Assembly (NCBI GenBank): GCA_965218945.1
Contig: OZ244718.1
Location: 3,038,001 to 3,102,000, forward strand
DNA: 64,000 nt
DNA from: DAOUJW01 sp965218945
Lineage (GTDB): Bacteria > Chloroflexota > Dehalococcoidia > Lucifugimonadales > UBA2985
Reading direction: 5' to 3'
Shown here piece after piece: positions 17,863 to 27,542 of the stretch. Under the pieces are notes generated by a model. It saw nothing but the letters and a program-made list of their open reading frames with translations, did no database searches and had not been told where the DNA came from. Position numbers and translations under genes: made by a program. The first letter of the stretch is position 1, and each line of letters opens with the position of its first letter.

Positions 17863-18603
17863 GTGTTGCTAATGAGCGAGCTTGCAAGGGGAGTTGATCA
17901 CTCCATCGGCAACATACGGAGGAGCGTAAAGGCATACGTCTTCGATGGAGATGACTCGGCATATCGCGTTGTGGCCGTAGAGTTGAGGAAACTGCTTCTG
18001 GATACCAATGCAGCCGCATCATTTGCTCCTAAAGTCAAGAAAGGGAAGAATAAGCGGAGTCTCTTTGAATTGCATTACGGCAGTGGCAAGAACATACTTG
18101 TGCGATCCTTCATACCAGAGCAAGAGGACAAGGAGAGCCCCGAATCCAACGACTATGTCGCGGTTTCGCCAAACATTTACCCGAACCGAACCGACATACT
18201 CTGGACAGCGACGCATGGCGGCAGGCTAGTTAACCTCATTGCTTGGTTGGATGAACCCTTCGTCCACAACAACAGTGGAGCCGTGATGAAGGTTCGAACA
18301 GTCTTGCATTACATAGCGGGCAGAGAGGGAGCTCACATCATAAGCTCAAAGGGGAGAGATGAGAGAGAAGACGTCAGGATTGCGTTCTCTGCCAGTCCAG
18401 TCGCAACTGAAGACGTGCCGTCCCTTGAATTCGTCGAGCACTGGGAACAATTCGTCATAGATGCAGGGATGAGATTGCTCGATGCGAGGAGGGCAGCAAA
18501 CGGACATCCTCTAATAGCGCACGGCGTCTCTGTACCAGAGAGGCAGGTCACAACAACGAGACTTGAGAAGATTAGACCGGGTATACGAAAACTGAGGTCC
18601 TGA
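17863..18603 (+). CDS. Uncharacterised protein between methyltransferase and helicase
   Basis: No family recognised. 246 residues from GTG at 17863, or 243 from ATG at 17872. It shows no signal peptide, no membrane segment and no obvious catalytic motif. A basic stretch (KVKKGKNKRS) and mixed alpha/beta composition are visible. It lies 25 bases after the methyltransferase and 26 bases before the PLD-helicase, all on one strand, so it is probably a component of the same system. Its GC content looks lower than its neighbours'. Confidence 0.65.
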   Translation: MLLMSELARGVDHSIGNIRRSVKAYVFDGDDSAYRVVAVELRKLLLDTNAAASFAPKVKKGKNKRSLFELHYGSGKNILVRSFIPEQEDKESPESNDYVAVSPNIYPNRTDILWTATHGGRLVNLIAWLDEPFVHNNSGAVMKVRTVLHYIAGREGAHIISSKGRDEREDVRIAFSASPVATEDVPSLEFVEHWEQFVIDAGMRLLDARRAANGHPLIAHGVSVPERQVTTTRLEKIRPGIRKLRS

Positions 18604-18629
18604 GCAAGCAGCAGGGGGGAGGACTTTAC

Positions 18630-21600
18630 TTGACTCAAGGCTCCTATGAACTGGTGGACAACGTTGACTACGGCAACCACCAGCAAGCCTTGGCGTGGCT
18701 GGCGGAGCACTACGCGGGGCCGCTGAATGTGGCGACAGGTTACGTCGGCCTGGAGGGGCTGGACGCACTGGCCAGGATTGCGGCAGACCGAAGCGCGGGC
18801 GGACGGCTCCTCATCGGAGCCGCGCCGTCGTCAGAGGACTTGATGGGTCCGGTAGGAGAGACGGTAGCTGACCGCTTCGAGCAATCGGTGTTGGCCCTGC
18901 GCCGCCAGCGTGACTTCTCAGCGTTCCCTGCCGCACGGCGAGCCGTCCTTGAGCGGGTGACCCGCTTCTTCGAGTCCGACGATGTTGCGGTGCGGCGGTA
19001 CGTTCGGCGCTTCCTCCACGGCAAAGCCTACATTATCGGTGAGTTGAGCGAATCTGGGTCCCCGGTAGGACCAGGAACATCTCTGGTTAGTTCTGCCAAC
19101 CTTACGCAGGGCGGCCTTGTCGCCAATCTCGAACTGGGCATGGTGCATTACCAGCCCAACGTCGTTGGCATGGCATTGGGCTGGTACCAGCGGCTGTGGG
19201 ACGACGCCCAGGACTTTCGCGAGGAACTGTTGGAGCTATTGCGTCCGCCGTCCCTGGAGAGCGATCCCCAGACTGTGTTCCTACGTGCGCTGCTCGAACT
19301 CTACGAGGGTGAGTTGGACGACGATGTATCTCTCCCTGACCTGCACGCCCTCACCGCTTTCCAGCGGGACGGGTTGGCGCGAGCCAAGCGGATTCTGGAT
19401 CGCTACGGCGGCGTCCTCTACGCCGACGGCGTGGGCATGGGCAAGACGGAGATAGGCATCCAATTCATCAGGGAACACACTCGGGACCTCGGACAGCACG
19501 TGTTGGTCATATCCCCGGCGCAGCTTCGCGACCGCCTCTGGCAGCAGCGCCTCAGCGAAGCGAACCTGCCAGGAACCGTGGTGTCCTACCAGCAGTTGGC
19601 CCAGGACCGGCAACTGTCCTCCGACGGAGGGCAAAGGGTCCTACCAGTGAACAAGGACGTGTACCGGTTTGTCATCATCGACGAAGCCCACGCGTACCGC
19701 AACGTAGACAACACCTGGTATGCGGCGCTGGACCGGCTTATGGGAGGAACGCCGAAGAAGTTGCTGCTCCTGACCGCGACCCCGGTCAACAACTCCCTAT
19801 GGGACCTGCACAACCTCTTCCTGCTGTTCGGCCGGCACGATGGGGCCTTCAACGCCGAACCACTGCGGATTCCCAGCCTGCGGAAGTTCTTCGCCGAGTC
19901 CGGCGCATCCAAATCCGAGAACCTATCGGAGGCAAAGCTGTTCCCGTTGATAGACGCCCTGACTGTCCGACGGGACCGGGCCTTCATCAAGGAGCGGTAT
20001 CGCAACGAGCGATTCGCCGACGGGACGTTGGTAAAGTTCCCTGTCCCGGAGTTGGAAGAGCGCCGCTATGACCTGGACAGCGCGCACCCCGGCATCGTGC
20101 AGTTCATCTACGACAGACTAGACCCTGAGAAGAGAGACAGCCTGAAGATGACGCGGTACCGACCGTCAGCCTATAGAGTGGACAGGGAAGGCGAGTCGGC
20201 GTCGGAAGAGGCGCTGGCAGGGCTGATGCAATCGCAGCTGCTGAAGCGCTTCGAGTCGTCCTGGTACTCGGCCCTGCAGACGGTGACCAGGATGAGGAAC
20301 GGCAACGACGTGATGCTTCGGGTCATCTCGGAGCGGGGAGTCGTGCCGCCGCCGGACGTGATCAGAGACCTTGTCGGCGATGTAGGCCAAGACGACACTT
20401 TCCTTGCCACCGACATCATCGACGACGCGCTGGCTGGGTCGGAGGGTGGCGTCCCCACCGACATGTTCAACGACCAGTTCTTGGCCGACTTGGAGAATGA
20501 CAGGGACATTCTCGCGGAAATGGCGGAGCTGTTGGCGAGATTGGAGAACGGCACGGACCCCAAGCTGGACGCCCTCCAAGACGTAATGACCGCAACGCCG
20601 TCGAAAAAGGTCGCCGTCTTCACCGCATTCCAGGACACGGCAGCCTACCTAAAGCAGTGCATAGAACGTCAACCGGCCCTGCTGGGGGGTCGCGAATGGA
20701 CTGTGGCCGTCGGCTCAGACACCAGCGCCGACGCCCGCACCAGGGAACTCGAACGATTCTGCCCGGAGTCGGTGACCGGCGAGCAGGGCTTCGTCCCGGA
20801 GGGGGGTGAGGTCGATGTCATCCTTAGCACCGACATCCTTTCCGAGGGGCAGAACTTACAGCAGGCCCAGGCTGTGCTGTCTTTCGACATGCCCTGGAAT
20901 CCGCAGCGAGTGGTGCAGCGCAACGGTCGCATCATCCGCCTGCGCAGCCCCCACGACACAGCCTACCTCTATACCTTGCTTCCCAAGCAGGGCGACCTGG
21001 ATCGGCTGCTAAAGTTGGAGGCCAAGCTCCAGTCAAAGATCATGGCGGCGAACGCCTCGGTGGGCATGGAAACCCCGGTACTGGCCGACGTGGAGACGGA
21101 ATCCCAGGTGTATGCTGACCTGACCACCTTCGCCGAACGTCTCGCCAGTGGGGACGCCACTCTGCTGGACGAGCGGGAGAGCGGCGGGGAGACCGGCTCG
21201 GCATTCGCCGGCGAGCTCTTCCGCTCATATCTCCGCCGCGCTGCGGAGGAGGGCGAGATTGCCAGGCTCAGGGACCTGCCTTGGGGCATAGGCGCCGCTT
21301 TCGTGCAGCGTTTGCCGACACTGGCCGAACCGGCGGTATTCTTCGCCTGTCGAACGCGCAGAGATGAGCGCTACTGGCGCATCGTGGGGCAATCTGGAGA
21401 GATCCTGCACAGGGAAGACCTGCCGATGTTGCGGCTGATAGACCCGCACGAGCAGCCCGGCTGTCCCCTCCCCGACAGTCTGGACTTGGAGCGTCTGTTT
21501 ACCATAGCCGCCGCCGACATGTGCGCGGTGCACAATGCGCTGTTAGACCCAGAAACCCGATTCGCATCCTTGCCCGCCAGCCAGCGTTGGGCGCTGGACG

Positions 21601-21872
21601 TACTGCGCTCGCCGGATGCCCCCGCCGGGGAGGAGTACGACGAGGCTGACCAGGCCCTCTCAGTCGGCAGGAACAACTTGGTGCGGCGCGAGCTATCGGA
21701 GTTGCGCCGGGAGTACGAAGGAGGGGGTATGAGCGCGACAGATGGCGCTCGGCGCATCGTCGAAGTCGTAGCGCGGTTCGGCCTGCGCCCGGTCGAGGCC
21801 CCGCAGGCCCCCGAACCCATCACCGAGGATGATCTGGGAGTGGTTTGCTATCAGGTGGTGTTGCCGGCGTGA
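18630..21872 (+). CDS. PLD-nuclease/SNF2 helicase fusion, restriction-like
   Basis: 1080 residues. The N-terminal 200 form a phospholipase D-type domain with RFLHGKAYIIGE and SSANLTQGG, a probable nuclease. Then follows a SNF2 superfamily 2 helicase: DGVGMGKTEIGIQF (Walker A, about residue 267), FVIIDEAHAYRN (DEAH, about 349), LLTATPVNNS, and the C-terminal lobe VAVFTAFQD, LSTDILSEGQNLQQA and RNGRIIRLRS. A TTG start at 18630 is supported by GGGGAGGA about 7 bases upstream. Such PLD-helicases are known in anti-phage islands. With the methyltransferase it could form a system in which the PLD domain cuts unmodified DNA; that is inference. Confidence 0.85.
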   Translation: MTQGSYELVDNVDYGNHQQALAWLAEHYAGPLNVATGYVGLEGLDALARIAADRSAGGRLLIGAAPSSEDLMGPVGETVADRFEQSVLALRRQRDFSAFPAARRAVLERVTRFFESDDVAVRRYVRRFLHGKAYIIGELSESGSPVGPGTSLVSSANLTQGGLVANLELGMVHYQPNVVGMALGWYQRLWDDAQDFREELLELLRPPSLESDPQTVFLRALLELYEGELDDDVSLPDLHALTAFQRDGLARAKRILDRYGGVLYADGVGMGKTEIGIQFIREHTRDLGQHVLVISPAQLRDRLWQQRLSEANLPGTVVSYQQLAQDRQLSSDGGQRVLPVNKDVYRFVIIDEAHAYRNVDNTWYAALDRLMGGTPKKLLLLTATPVNNSLWDLHNLFLLFGRHDGAFNAEPLRIPSLRKFFAESGASKSENLSEAKLFPLIDALTVRRDRAFIKERYRNERFADGTLVKFPVPELEERRYDLDSAHPGIVQFIYDRLDPEKRDSLKMTRYRPSAYRVDREGESASEEALAGLMQSQLLKRFESSWYSALQTVTRMRNGNDVMLRVISERGVVPPPDVIRDLVGDVGQDDTFLATDIIDDALAGSEGGVPTDMFNDQFLADLENDRDILAEMAELLARLENGTDPKLDALQDVMTATPSKKVAVFTAFQDTAAYLKQCIERQPALLGGREWTVAVGSDTSADARTRELERFCPESVTGEQGFVPEGGEVDVILSTDILSEGQNLQQAQAVLSFDMPWNPQRVVQRNGRIIRLRSPHDTAYLYTLLPKQGDLDRLLKLEAKLQSKIMAANASVGMETPVLADVETESQVYADLTTFAERLASGDATLLDERESGGETGSAFAGELFRSYLRRAAEEGEIARLRDLPWGIGAAFVQRLPTLAEPAVFFACRTRRDERYWRIVGQSGEILHREDLPMLRLIDPHEQPGCPLPDSLDLERLFTIAAADMCAVHNALLDPETRFASLPASQRWALDVLRSPDAPAGEEYDEADQALSVGRNNLVRRELSELRREYEGGGMSATDGARRIVEVVARFGLRPVEAPQAPEPITEDDLGVVCYQVVLPA

Positions 21873-21968
21873 CTTATTAGCCACTTGGTTCTCGGGTGGT
21901 GACTATGGTATTGCTGGCCGTAGTGCGCCCCTTGATTCCAATCGTTTCTTAGCCTACTCTGAGGTATT

Positions 21969-22970
21969 ATGGCCAGCAAAGAACCTACCTACACCATTGA
22001 TGCCCAAGGTGTAGCCATAGAGCTACAACCCCGCGCAACAGAGGACATCCGAAAGCTCGTGGGCGGCCTTGTTGAGGCTGCCGATAGGATAGGTTGTCCG
22101 TACAAGCTGCACAGCGTCCTACTGACCAGTCAGTTTCAGGACGATGTGAACCGGCTACTTCGGGAGCGCTCAGGGCTTACGGGGTATGTAGCCGCCCGTA
22201 GTAATGCACATGCCATTGGCAAGACCCTGTGGACTCGTTCCCTCGATGGGGACATCGGTTTTTCGGTGGTCATCGACGCCACTCAGATTGGCTCTTGGAG
22301 CCTCAACAATGCCCGGTGTTTGACCACGGTCTTGCATGAACTAACTCATGTTCTCTACGAGACGCGCCATCTCAAGAGACTGGGCGAGACGGAGTACACG
22401 GCGGTCGGTGACACGAGGGAACGGCTATTGGACCGTTCGGCTTCGTTGCTCATTGACGAATTTGATGTGGACCGCACAGTTGATGCTTTGGTGAAAGGCT
22501 TAGCGAAAAAGGACGACGGCAGTGCGTGGTCGCTCCGAGAATTGGAGGAGGCTCAGAATGTGGACTGGCCCCGATCATTAGTCAATGGACTTTCAGGAAT
22601 GCCTCAAGTAGTAGATGAAAAGGTCTGGCGATTCCGCACTCGGAGGATGGGCATCGACGACCTTGTTGCTCAATTGATCCCCTTTGTCAACGATCTCCTA
22701 ACCCTTCTCAGCCATACAGCCGCCATATACTTGGCAACCGAGGGGTGGCCCGAAATTCTCGGTCGCATTAGGCAGACCGCGGCATATCGGCGCTTTCTCA
22801 GTGAGCACCTAGACACTATTCTCAGCCAACTCGATAGTACGCAGGTGCTATTCCCGACCGCTGTTGAGACGGTGGCCAGTAGCATAGAGGGCATATTCCG
22901 CAATTGCGGTCTGAGTCTTCAGACGGTGGATGAAGGGGTATACATCGGCGTTCAGGCACCGGCGCAGTAG
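21969..22970 (+). CDS. HExxH putative metallopeptidase, unrecognised family
   Basis: 333 residues. VLHELTHVLYETRH gives an HExxH site with H123, E124 and H127, in a segment preceded by the strand FSVVIDATQ. A third zinc ligand is not obvious. There is no signal peptide, so it is cytoplasmic. The C-terminal half has two hydrophobic helices around PFVNDLLTLLSHTAAIYLA but no clear membrane anchor. It follows the PLD-helicase by 96 bases on the same strand and may be an accessory of that system, for example a protease released on infection. That role is speculation. Confidence 0.6.
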   Translation: MASKEPTYTIDAQGVAIELQPRATEDIRKLVGGLVEAADRIGCPYKLHSVLLTSQFQDDVNRLLRERSGLTGYVAARSNAHAIGKTLWTRSLDGDIGFSVVIDATQIGSWSLNNARCLTTVLHELTHVLYETRHLKRLGETEYTAVGDTRERLLDRSASLLIDEFDVDRTVDALVKGLAKKDDGSAWSLRELEEAQNVDWPRSLVNGLSGMPQVVDEKVWRFRTRRMGIDDLVAQLIPFVNDLLTLLSHTAAIYLATEGWPEILGRIRQTAAYRRFLSEHLDTILSQLDSTQVLFPTAVETVASSIEGIFRNCGLSLQTVDEGVYIGVQAPAQ

Positions 22971-23393
22971 CTTCGTCTCTCTATTGCTTTCGTGGCAGGC
23001 TGTCCCAATTCCAAGTATGGCCACGACAAGGGTACCACTCGCTCACCCCACGAGTTTTTCGATACAGGGTGTGACACCTCGAACGCCCTGTCAAAAGCAA
23101 GCCTTGTCGGGGGACAAGCCTAGGTCCAGCCACAGGCCTCCCTTACGCGCCACCGATGAATCGAAGATCAGCGCTGACCTGATATGGTCACCCTGCGCTC
23201 TGCCGTTCCGAAGCACCTCGACTGGTTCTAATCAAGGCTTTCCCCTCGCTCCTACCACAAAACCGCACCCAAAACAAGGGCTTGCAATGCCTTACCTTCG
23301 ACGAATTTCCCGTTTAAAATGGGATGTTGGGCTATTGCTGGCAGGAGCAGTCGATTGATCGTCGCGGAGCCAAGAACACAACCATTGAACGGC
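22971..23393. other. Gene-free stretch
   Basis: Frames here are short and without a ribosome site. It separates the restriction-like cluster from the mobile-element genes. I see no repeat, tRNA or terminator with a T-tract. Confidence 0.4.
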
Positions 23394-25370
23394 ATGACAC
23401 AGGCCGGACCGGGCCTCGAGATGGCGGTCCGGGACTACGTGCGCGCCTACGCGTGGCTGCATGGACGGAGGAAGACAGCCGAGGACCTCGGCGTGTCCCG
23501 CCACACCTTGTGGCGATTCCTCGAACGGGGCCACGCAGGGCGAGCCGTGCCCTCCGCCGTCCTGAGCTCCGTCGGCGGGAGCGTGCGGGCGATTGAAGCG
23601 GCCACGTACGAGGTCATCATCGACCTGGAGGGCCTGCGGCCGGACCCTGCCCTGCGTTCCCTACGCCAGGGTCTTGAGGAGGCGCTCCTGCTGCTGTGCG
23701 CCACGCCCCTGGCCACCGTGGACGAGTTGTCCCGCTTCGGGCGACTTCCAACCTCCACGCTCCGCGACCGGTTGAAGAAGCTGACCGAGCGGGGCCTCGT
23801 GGACTCCGTGGCGCACCATCTGGGCGTCCTGGGGGCTCGCCCGCAGCGCCGGTACTTCCCCACCGAGAAAGGCGTCACCGTAGCTGGCGCAGCCACGAAG
23901 GGCCGAGCGCACATGCTGCAATCCTACCCGGTGTCCAAGCAGTGGTTCCGGCTGCTGGCCGAGCGGCTGGACGCCGTGGCCGTGCTCCACCGCGTCGCCG
24001 CCATGACCGCCGACGCAGACCCGCACAACGATCCCGTGCGCGTGGACCACCATCGCAACGGCCCCTACGACATGCTGCTCACCCTCTCCGGGGGGCGCAC
24101 CATTGGCCTGATTCGCCAGGGACCGGCGCTGCCCACCTCCAGACTCCGCTACCGCCTCAGGAGCATCGAGCGGCTGGACAGCAGCGACAGCCCCTTCGTC
24201 ACCCTGGTGCTGACCCATGCAGACCAGGCCACCCGCAGGGCCATCCGCTCCCTGGGCGACCCGTCGGAGCATCGGAGGACGTTCGTTGCGACGGAAGGGG
24301 AGCTTCTTGCCGGAGACCACACGGGAGTCGTCTGGCAGCAGTGCGGGAGCGGTCTGGGCGAGGCCGTGCGCATCGACGCCGACGCATCCCTGGTGGGTAT
24401 CCTGGCCTTGGCGGAGCGCCTGCTGGACTCCTCCTACTCCTTCCTGGGCAAAAGCCCGAAGCCAAATCCCAGCGACCTCTATCCCTCCGGCGTGCAGGCC
24501 GCCATGCCGGAACCCACTGAGCAGCTCACATCAACCCTCCCTGTGCAGCTGACCCGCGCCGAGAAGGACGCCCTCGACCTGCTGGCCGCCTGGCCCCTGT
24601 GCACCCGTGAGCAGCTGGCGGGACTGATGGGCGGCGTCACCCTGCGCCGGGTGAACCAGGTGCTTCGTTCTCTGACCCAGCACGGCCTAGTGCGAGCGGA
24701 CGAGCCTCTGCACATGCTCACCGATGAGGGGCTGACTTACCTTGCCCGCAGGGACCGGGCCGCCGTGGGGCTGACCCTCGACCGGTGGAGCGCCGAGCCT
24801 CTCTACCTGAACGCCGACATCTACGCCGGGACCGCCGTGCGAGCCCTGGCCTCTCAGATGCGCCACCACGCCGGCGTCATCGACTTCGCCGCCGCCCTGT
24901 CGACCGAGGTCGCCCGCTCCCCGGACCACGACCTGTTCGACCTGCTGCCCACGTCCCGTTCCAGCATCGGCTACCGCTACGACTGGACTACCTACGTCAT
25001 CCATCCCGACGCCTCCTTCACCCTGGAATACAAAGGCCGTTGGCGTCCCTACCTGCTGGAGTTCGAGAGACGGGCCACGACACCGAAGCGCGCCCGTGTC
25101 CGCCTGAAGTCCTATCGACGCTACTTCCAGAGCGGCTGGGCTGAGCGAGACCACGAGGGACGCCTGCCCCGGGTGCTCTTCGTCTTCGAGTCCCCGGACA
25201 ACGAGAATACCTTCCTGGATGTCGCCGACACGGTGGAGGGAGTCCCCATCATCACGTCCAACACAAAGACCCTTGCGAAACGGGGCATCCTGGGCGACGC
25301 ATGGATACTTCCGCCCCCGCATTCCCTCGACAGGAGGCCGTTATCCCTGTTGCATCAGGTGCAACAATGA
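23394..25370 (+). CDS. Replication-relaxation-like winged-helix protein
   Basis: About 658 residues. It contains two winged-helix segments. One is LATVDELSRFGRLPTSTLRDRLKKLTERGLVD; the other is PLCTREQLAGLMGGVTLRRVNQVLRSLTQHGLVRAD. The C-terminal part has DASFTLEYKGRWRPYLLEFERRATTPKRAR, a pattern resembling PF13814 replication-relaxation proteins of integrative elements and a restriction-endonuclease-like fold. The N-terminus has a small HTH (KTAEDLGVSRHTLWRFLERG). The start at 23394 is chosen over 23319 by homology feel only. It lies upstream of the RHH and serine recombinase genes and is probably part of the mobile-element core. Confidence 0.7.
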   Translation: MTQAGPGLEMAVRDYVRAYAWLHGRRKTAEDLGVSRHTLWRFLERGHAGRAVPSAVLSSVGGSVRAIEAATYEVIIDLEGLRPDPALRSLRQGLEEALLLLCATPLATVDELSRFGRLPTSTLRDRLKKLTERGLVDSVAHHLGVLGARPQRRYFPTEKGVTVAGAATKGRAHMLQSYPVSKQWFRLLAERLDAVAVLHRVAAMTADADPHNDPVRVDHHRNGPYDMLLTLSGGRTIGLIRQGPALPTSRLRYRLRSIERLDSSDSPFVTLVLTHADQATRRAIRSLGDPSEHRRTFVATEGELLAGDHTGVVWQQCGSGLGEAVRIDADASLVGILALAERLLDSSYSFLGKSPKPNPSDLYPSGVQAAMPEPTEQLTSTLPVQLTRAEKDALDLLAAWPLCTREQLAGLMGGVTLRRVNQVLRSLTQHGLVRADEPLHMLTDEGLTYLARRDRAAVGLTLDRWSAEPLYLNADIYAGTAVRALASQMRHHAGVIDFAAALSTEVARSPDHDLFDLLPTSRSSIGYRYDWTTYVIHPDASFTLEYKGRWRPYLLEFERRATTPKRARVRLKSYRRYFQSGWAERDHEGRLPRVLFVFESPDNENTFLDVADTVEGVPIITSNTKTLAKRGILGDAWILPPPHSLDRRPLSLLHQVQQ

Positions 25371-25757
25371 CCGCCCCAGCCGTTCCGACCACTTCCTGTA
25401 GGGGGTGTCCCAGCATGGCTGCTGGGACCATTGTCCTCCCACTTGCAACCGCTCTTGCACCTTCCGCCCTCCCGATTACAAATTGGTGCAGAATTGACAC
25501 GTCAGGGGAGGCCCCGTCCACCACACATTCCTACCGCCTCTCAGCTTTGGCTCGTAGCTACATCCGCCTCACCAACGACCCAACGAACATCTCCTCGAGG
25601 GTCACAGAAGCATGTTGCATTACCGGCGCCAGTCCGTTCCTACGACTTCCTATAGGGGGACAGAGGGGCATTCCTCTACTTACGGTGTTAGCCCCCAACA
25701 GGTCGAAACGTGACAATTGTTGCAGCGCCCGGCGGGGGGTTGAAGATCGGTTGCCGG
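25371..25757. other. Gene-free stretch with stem-loop and related short repeats
   Basis: A perfect stem-loop, TCCCAGCA (25408-25415) / TGCTGGGA (25420-25427), follows the previous gene without a T-tract. ACTTCCTGTAGGGGG near 25391 recurs as ACTTCCTATAGGGGG near 25645. No protein-coding frame is convincing. The stretch could be a control or origin-like region of the mobile element. Confidence 0.4.
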
Positions 25758-25787
25758 TTGGCATATAGTAAGACACTGTGCTATAAT
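25758..25787 (+). promoter_or_regulatory. Promoter of the RHH/recombinase cassette
   Basis: TTGGCA (25758-25763), an 18-base spacer and a perfect TATAAT (25782-25787). The spacer region carries TATAG...CTATA inverted arms, a possible autoregulatory site for the ribbon-helix-helix protein. The expected transcript start makes the ATG at 25807 the better start for the next gene. Confidence 0.6.
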
Positions 25788-25806
25788 AGCTATGAAGAGA
25801 GAGGCC

Positions 25807-26040
25807 ATGTCCCCAAAGTTATCTAGGAACACCGAGACGATCACCTTCTCCTTGCCGCCGGAATTGGCCCAACATCTGCGGCAGGTGGTCAAGGAGGAGG
25901 AGCGCACGGTGAGCGAGCTGCTCCGGGAGGCGATCCGCCTGTACATGGATGAGAGGGAGTGGCGCAGACGGGAGCGGCTGGAACGGCTGCGCTCCCGCAC
26001 GACTACCGACCAGGAAGAGACAGGGAGGAGGGACCGATGA
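25807..26040 (+). CDS. Ribbon-helix-helix (CopG-type) DNA-binding protein
   Basis: 77 residues. ETITFSLPPELAQHLRQVVKEEERTVSELLREAIRLYMDE is a classic ribbon-helix-helix, followed by a strongly basic tail rich in Arg and Glu (EWRRRERLERLRSR). The start at 25807 has AGAGAGG before it; ATG at 25792 would be at the transcript start. Its stop overlaps the start of what was a recombinase gene (26037), so ancestrally it formed an operon with the serine recombinase. Confidence 0.8.
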   Translation: MSPKLSRNTETITFSLPPELAQHLRQVVKEEERTVSELLREAIRLYMDEREWRRRERLERLRSRTTTDQEETGRRDR

Positions 26041-26088
26041 ACGACCGACTCGAATCTAATGCCGACAGTCCTCTACGCCAGATAGCCT
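26037..26088 (+). pseudogene. 5' remnant of a serine recombinase gene
   Basis: The first bases match the start of the intact recombinase at 27542 (MNDRL..., then CCTCTACGCCAG). A one-base insertion near 26052 shifts the frame, and similarity stops near 26088. It marks the point where the SIR2-bearing segment separates the RHH gene from its recombinase. Confidence 0.7.
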
Positions 26089-26217
26089 TTAGGTCAGGCC
26101 CAGCGAAGGGAATCGAATTGGACACCGGGATCCAACCTACCGTTTCATTCGCCTTGTCCCCCGTGGCTGGATTGGTCTGGCGAGATCGGCTACAACAAAG
26201 CCGGAGGCCATAGTGAG

Positions 26218-27249
26218 ATGAATGATGCGTTTCTATTAGGAGCAGGCTTTTCTAAAGCAATCTGCAAAACGATGCCGACAATGACAGAATTGTATGCGCT
26301 CTTAGAACCGCTCATCGACGTCGCAGACGGTTTCAGCAGAGATGCCTACGAATACGCATCTGGTAATGTTGAGACTTTACTCTCCTACTACGCGATTCCA
26401 AGCCCGCATGACGACCCGGTCGAGTGCTTGCGAAAGAGGCGAGTAACCACTCTGTTGGAGATTGGGATAGGCGCGCTACTACAAGCTCGCGAACAGGAGG
26501 GAGCCGGATTGGGACTAAATCCAGCTGGAGCCCAGTTGATCCTGAAATGGCACGAGCGAAGAAGCCACGTCTTGACAACGAACTATGACACCCTGGTAGA
26601 GAGAATCGCTTCTGAGACGGTTTTCACAACAAGTGGGGGAAACAGCTACCCCCTCCGTTACGAAGATCTATATCCGATACCCATTAGCCCCGCCTTAACC
26701 CGAGACGGAGGTATGGTGTTGGGTTCTTCTTATCCGGACACTTTCACTCTTTATAAACTTCACGGTTCAACTGCTTGGTTTAAGTCGCCCACCGAATCAA
26801 TTTTCGACCCGATCTACGGACTATCGCATGAGCAGTTGGGAAATCCTCGTTACCAGAAGTTCATTGCTGACAAGGGCCGCTTCATAGTCCCACCGGTGTA
26901 CGACAAGTCATCGTTGCTGAACCATGAGAGCATCCGCAACCTGTGGCTGCAGGCCAAGAATCAGGCTCTGCAAAAAGCGGACAACCTGTACATAATCGGC
27001 TATTCGCTTCCAGAAACAGACGCAGCTATGCAAATCCTTTTGTGGGAAGGAACACGAACTGGCCAGAATACAAATGGTAGCAAGAAGGCTCTTTACGTCG
27101 TTGATTTGGATGAAGGCGTTGGTCAGCATTACATAGAAAAGCTGGGCAAATACTATGACGTGAACGTTTGTTACGCAGGCAGCCAAAATGCGTTTGATGA
27201 TTTTGTTGGGGAATACGTAAATAAGGGGGGAGATGATCAGGTAAGGTAG
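26218..27249 (+). CDS. SIR2-domain defence protein
   Basis: 343 residues of the SIR2-like NADase family common in anti-phage systems. Motifs: FLLGAGFSKAI (residues 5-15), VLTTNYDTLVERI near 118-130, TLYKLHGSTAWF near 178-189 and LYIIGYSLPETD near 257-268. The protein is a single-domain form without a recognisable SLOG, TIR or Argonaute partner next to it. It would act by NAD+ depletion on infection, as known for the family. A GGAGG at about 26202 lies 11 bases before the ATG. It is flanked by about 140-base imperfect direct repeats, as expected of inserted cargo. Confidence 0.85.
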   Translation: MNDAFLLGAGFSKAICKTMPTMTELYALLEPLIDVADGFSRDAYEYASGNVETLLSYYAIPSPHDDPVECLRKRRVTTLLEIGIGALLQAREQEGAGLGLNPAGAQLILKWHERRSHVLTTNYDTLVERIASETVFTTSGGNSYPLRYEDLYPIPISPALTRDGGMVLGSSYPDTFTLYKLHGSTAWFKSPTESIFDPIYGLSHEQLGNPRYQKFIADKGRFIVPPVYDKSSLLNHESIRNLWLQAKNQALQKADNLYIIGYSLPETDAAMQILLWEGTRTGQNTNGSKKALYVVDLDEGVGQHYIEKLGKYYDVNVCYAGSQNAFDDFVGEYVNKGGDDQVR

Positions 27250-27370
27250 GCGTTTCCCTACTGATCATTCCGAGGCGTCCCGCGATGATTTCTAGCGGAT
27301 AGGACTTATGCAGCTGGCTATGGGATTTCAATCGATAGAGATGTGTGGCCACCACCGGACGGATATAGTC

Positions 27371-27542
27371 GCTCAGGACATTAACCTTGGCCAACTCCGA
27401 TTTCAACACCGCCCTCAAGTTGCTCCAAGCCCGGGCCATCCGCCTGTTTATGGAGGAACGGGAGTGGCGCAGACGGGAGCGGCTGGAACGGCTGCGCTCC
27501 CGCCCGACTACTGACCAGGATGACACAGGGAGGAGAGACTGA
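27371..27542 (+). pseudogene. Degenerate 3' part of an RHH gene preceding the recombinase
   Basis: The frame ends AIRLFMEEREWRRRERLER, almost the same as the tail of the intact RHH protein at 25807-26040, but the N-terminal ribbon is not recognisable and the frame is closed upstream by a stop near 27368. Nucleotide similarity to 25950-26088 runs from about 27424 to 27592, through the recombinase start. Confidence 0.65.

Noticed and set aside
25301..25768. 155-codon plus-strand frame after the replication-relaxation-like gene
   Set aside because: It overlaps that gene's end, has no ribosome site and its composition is unlike a real protein.
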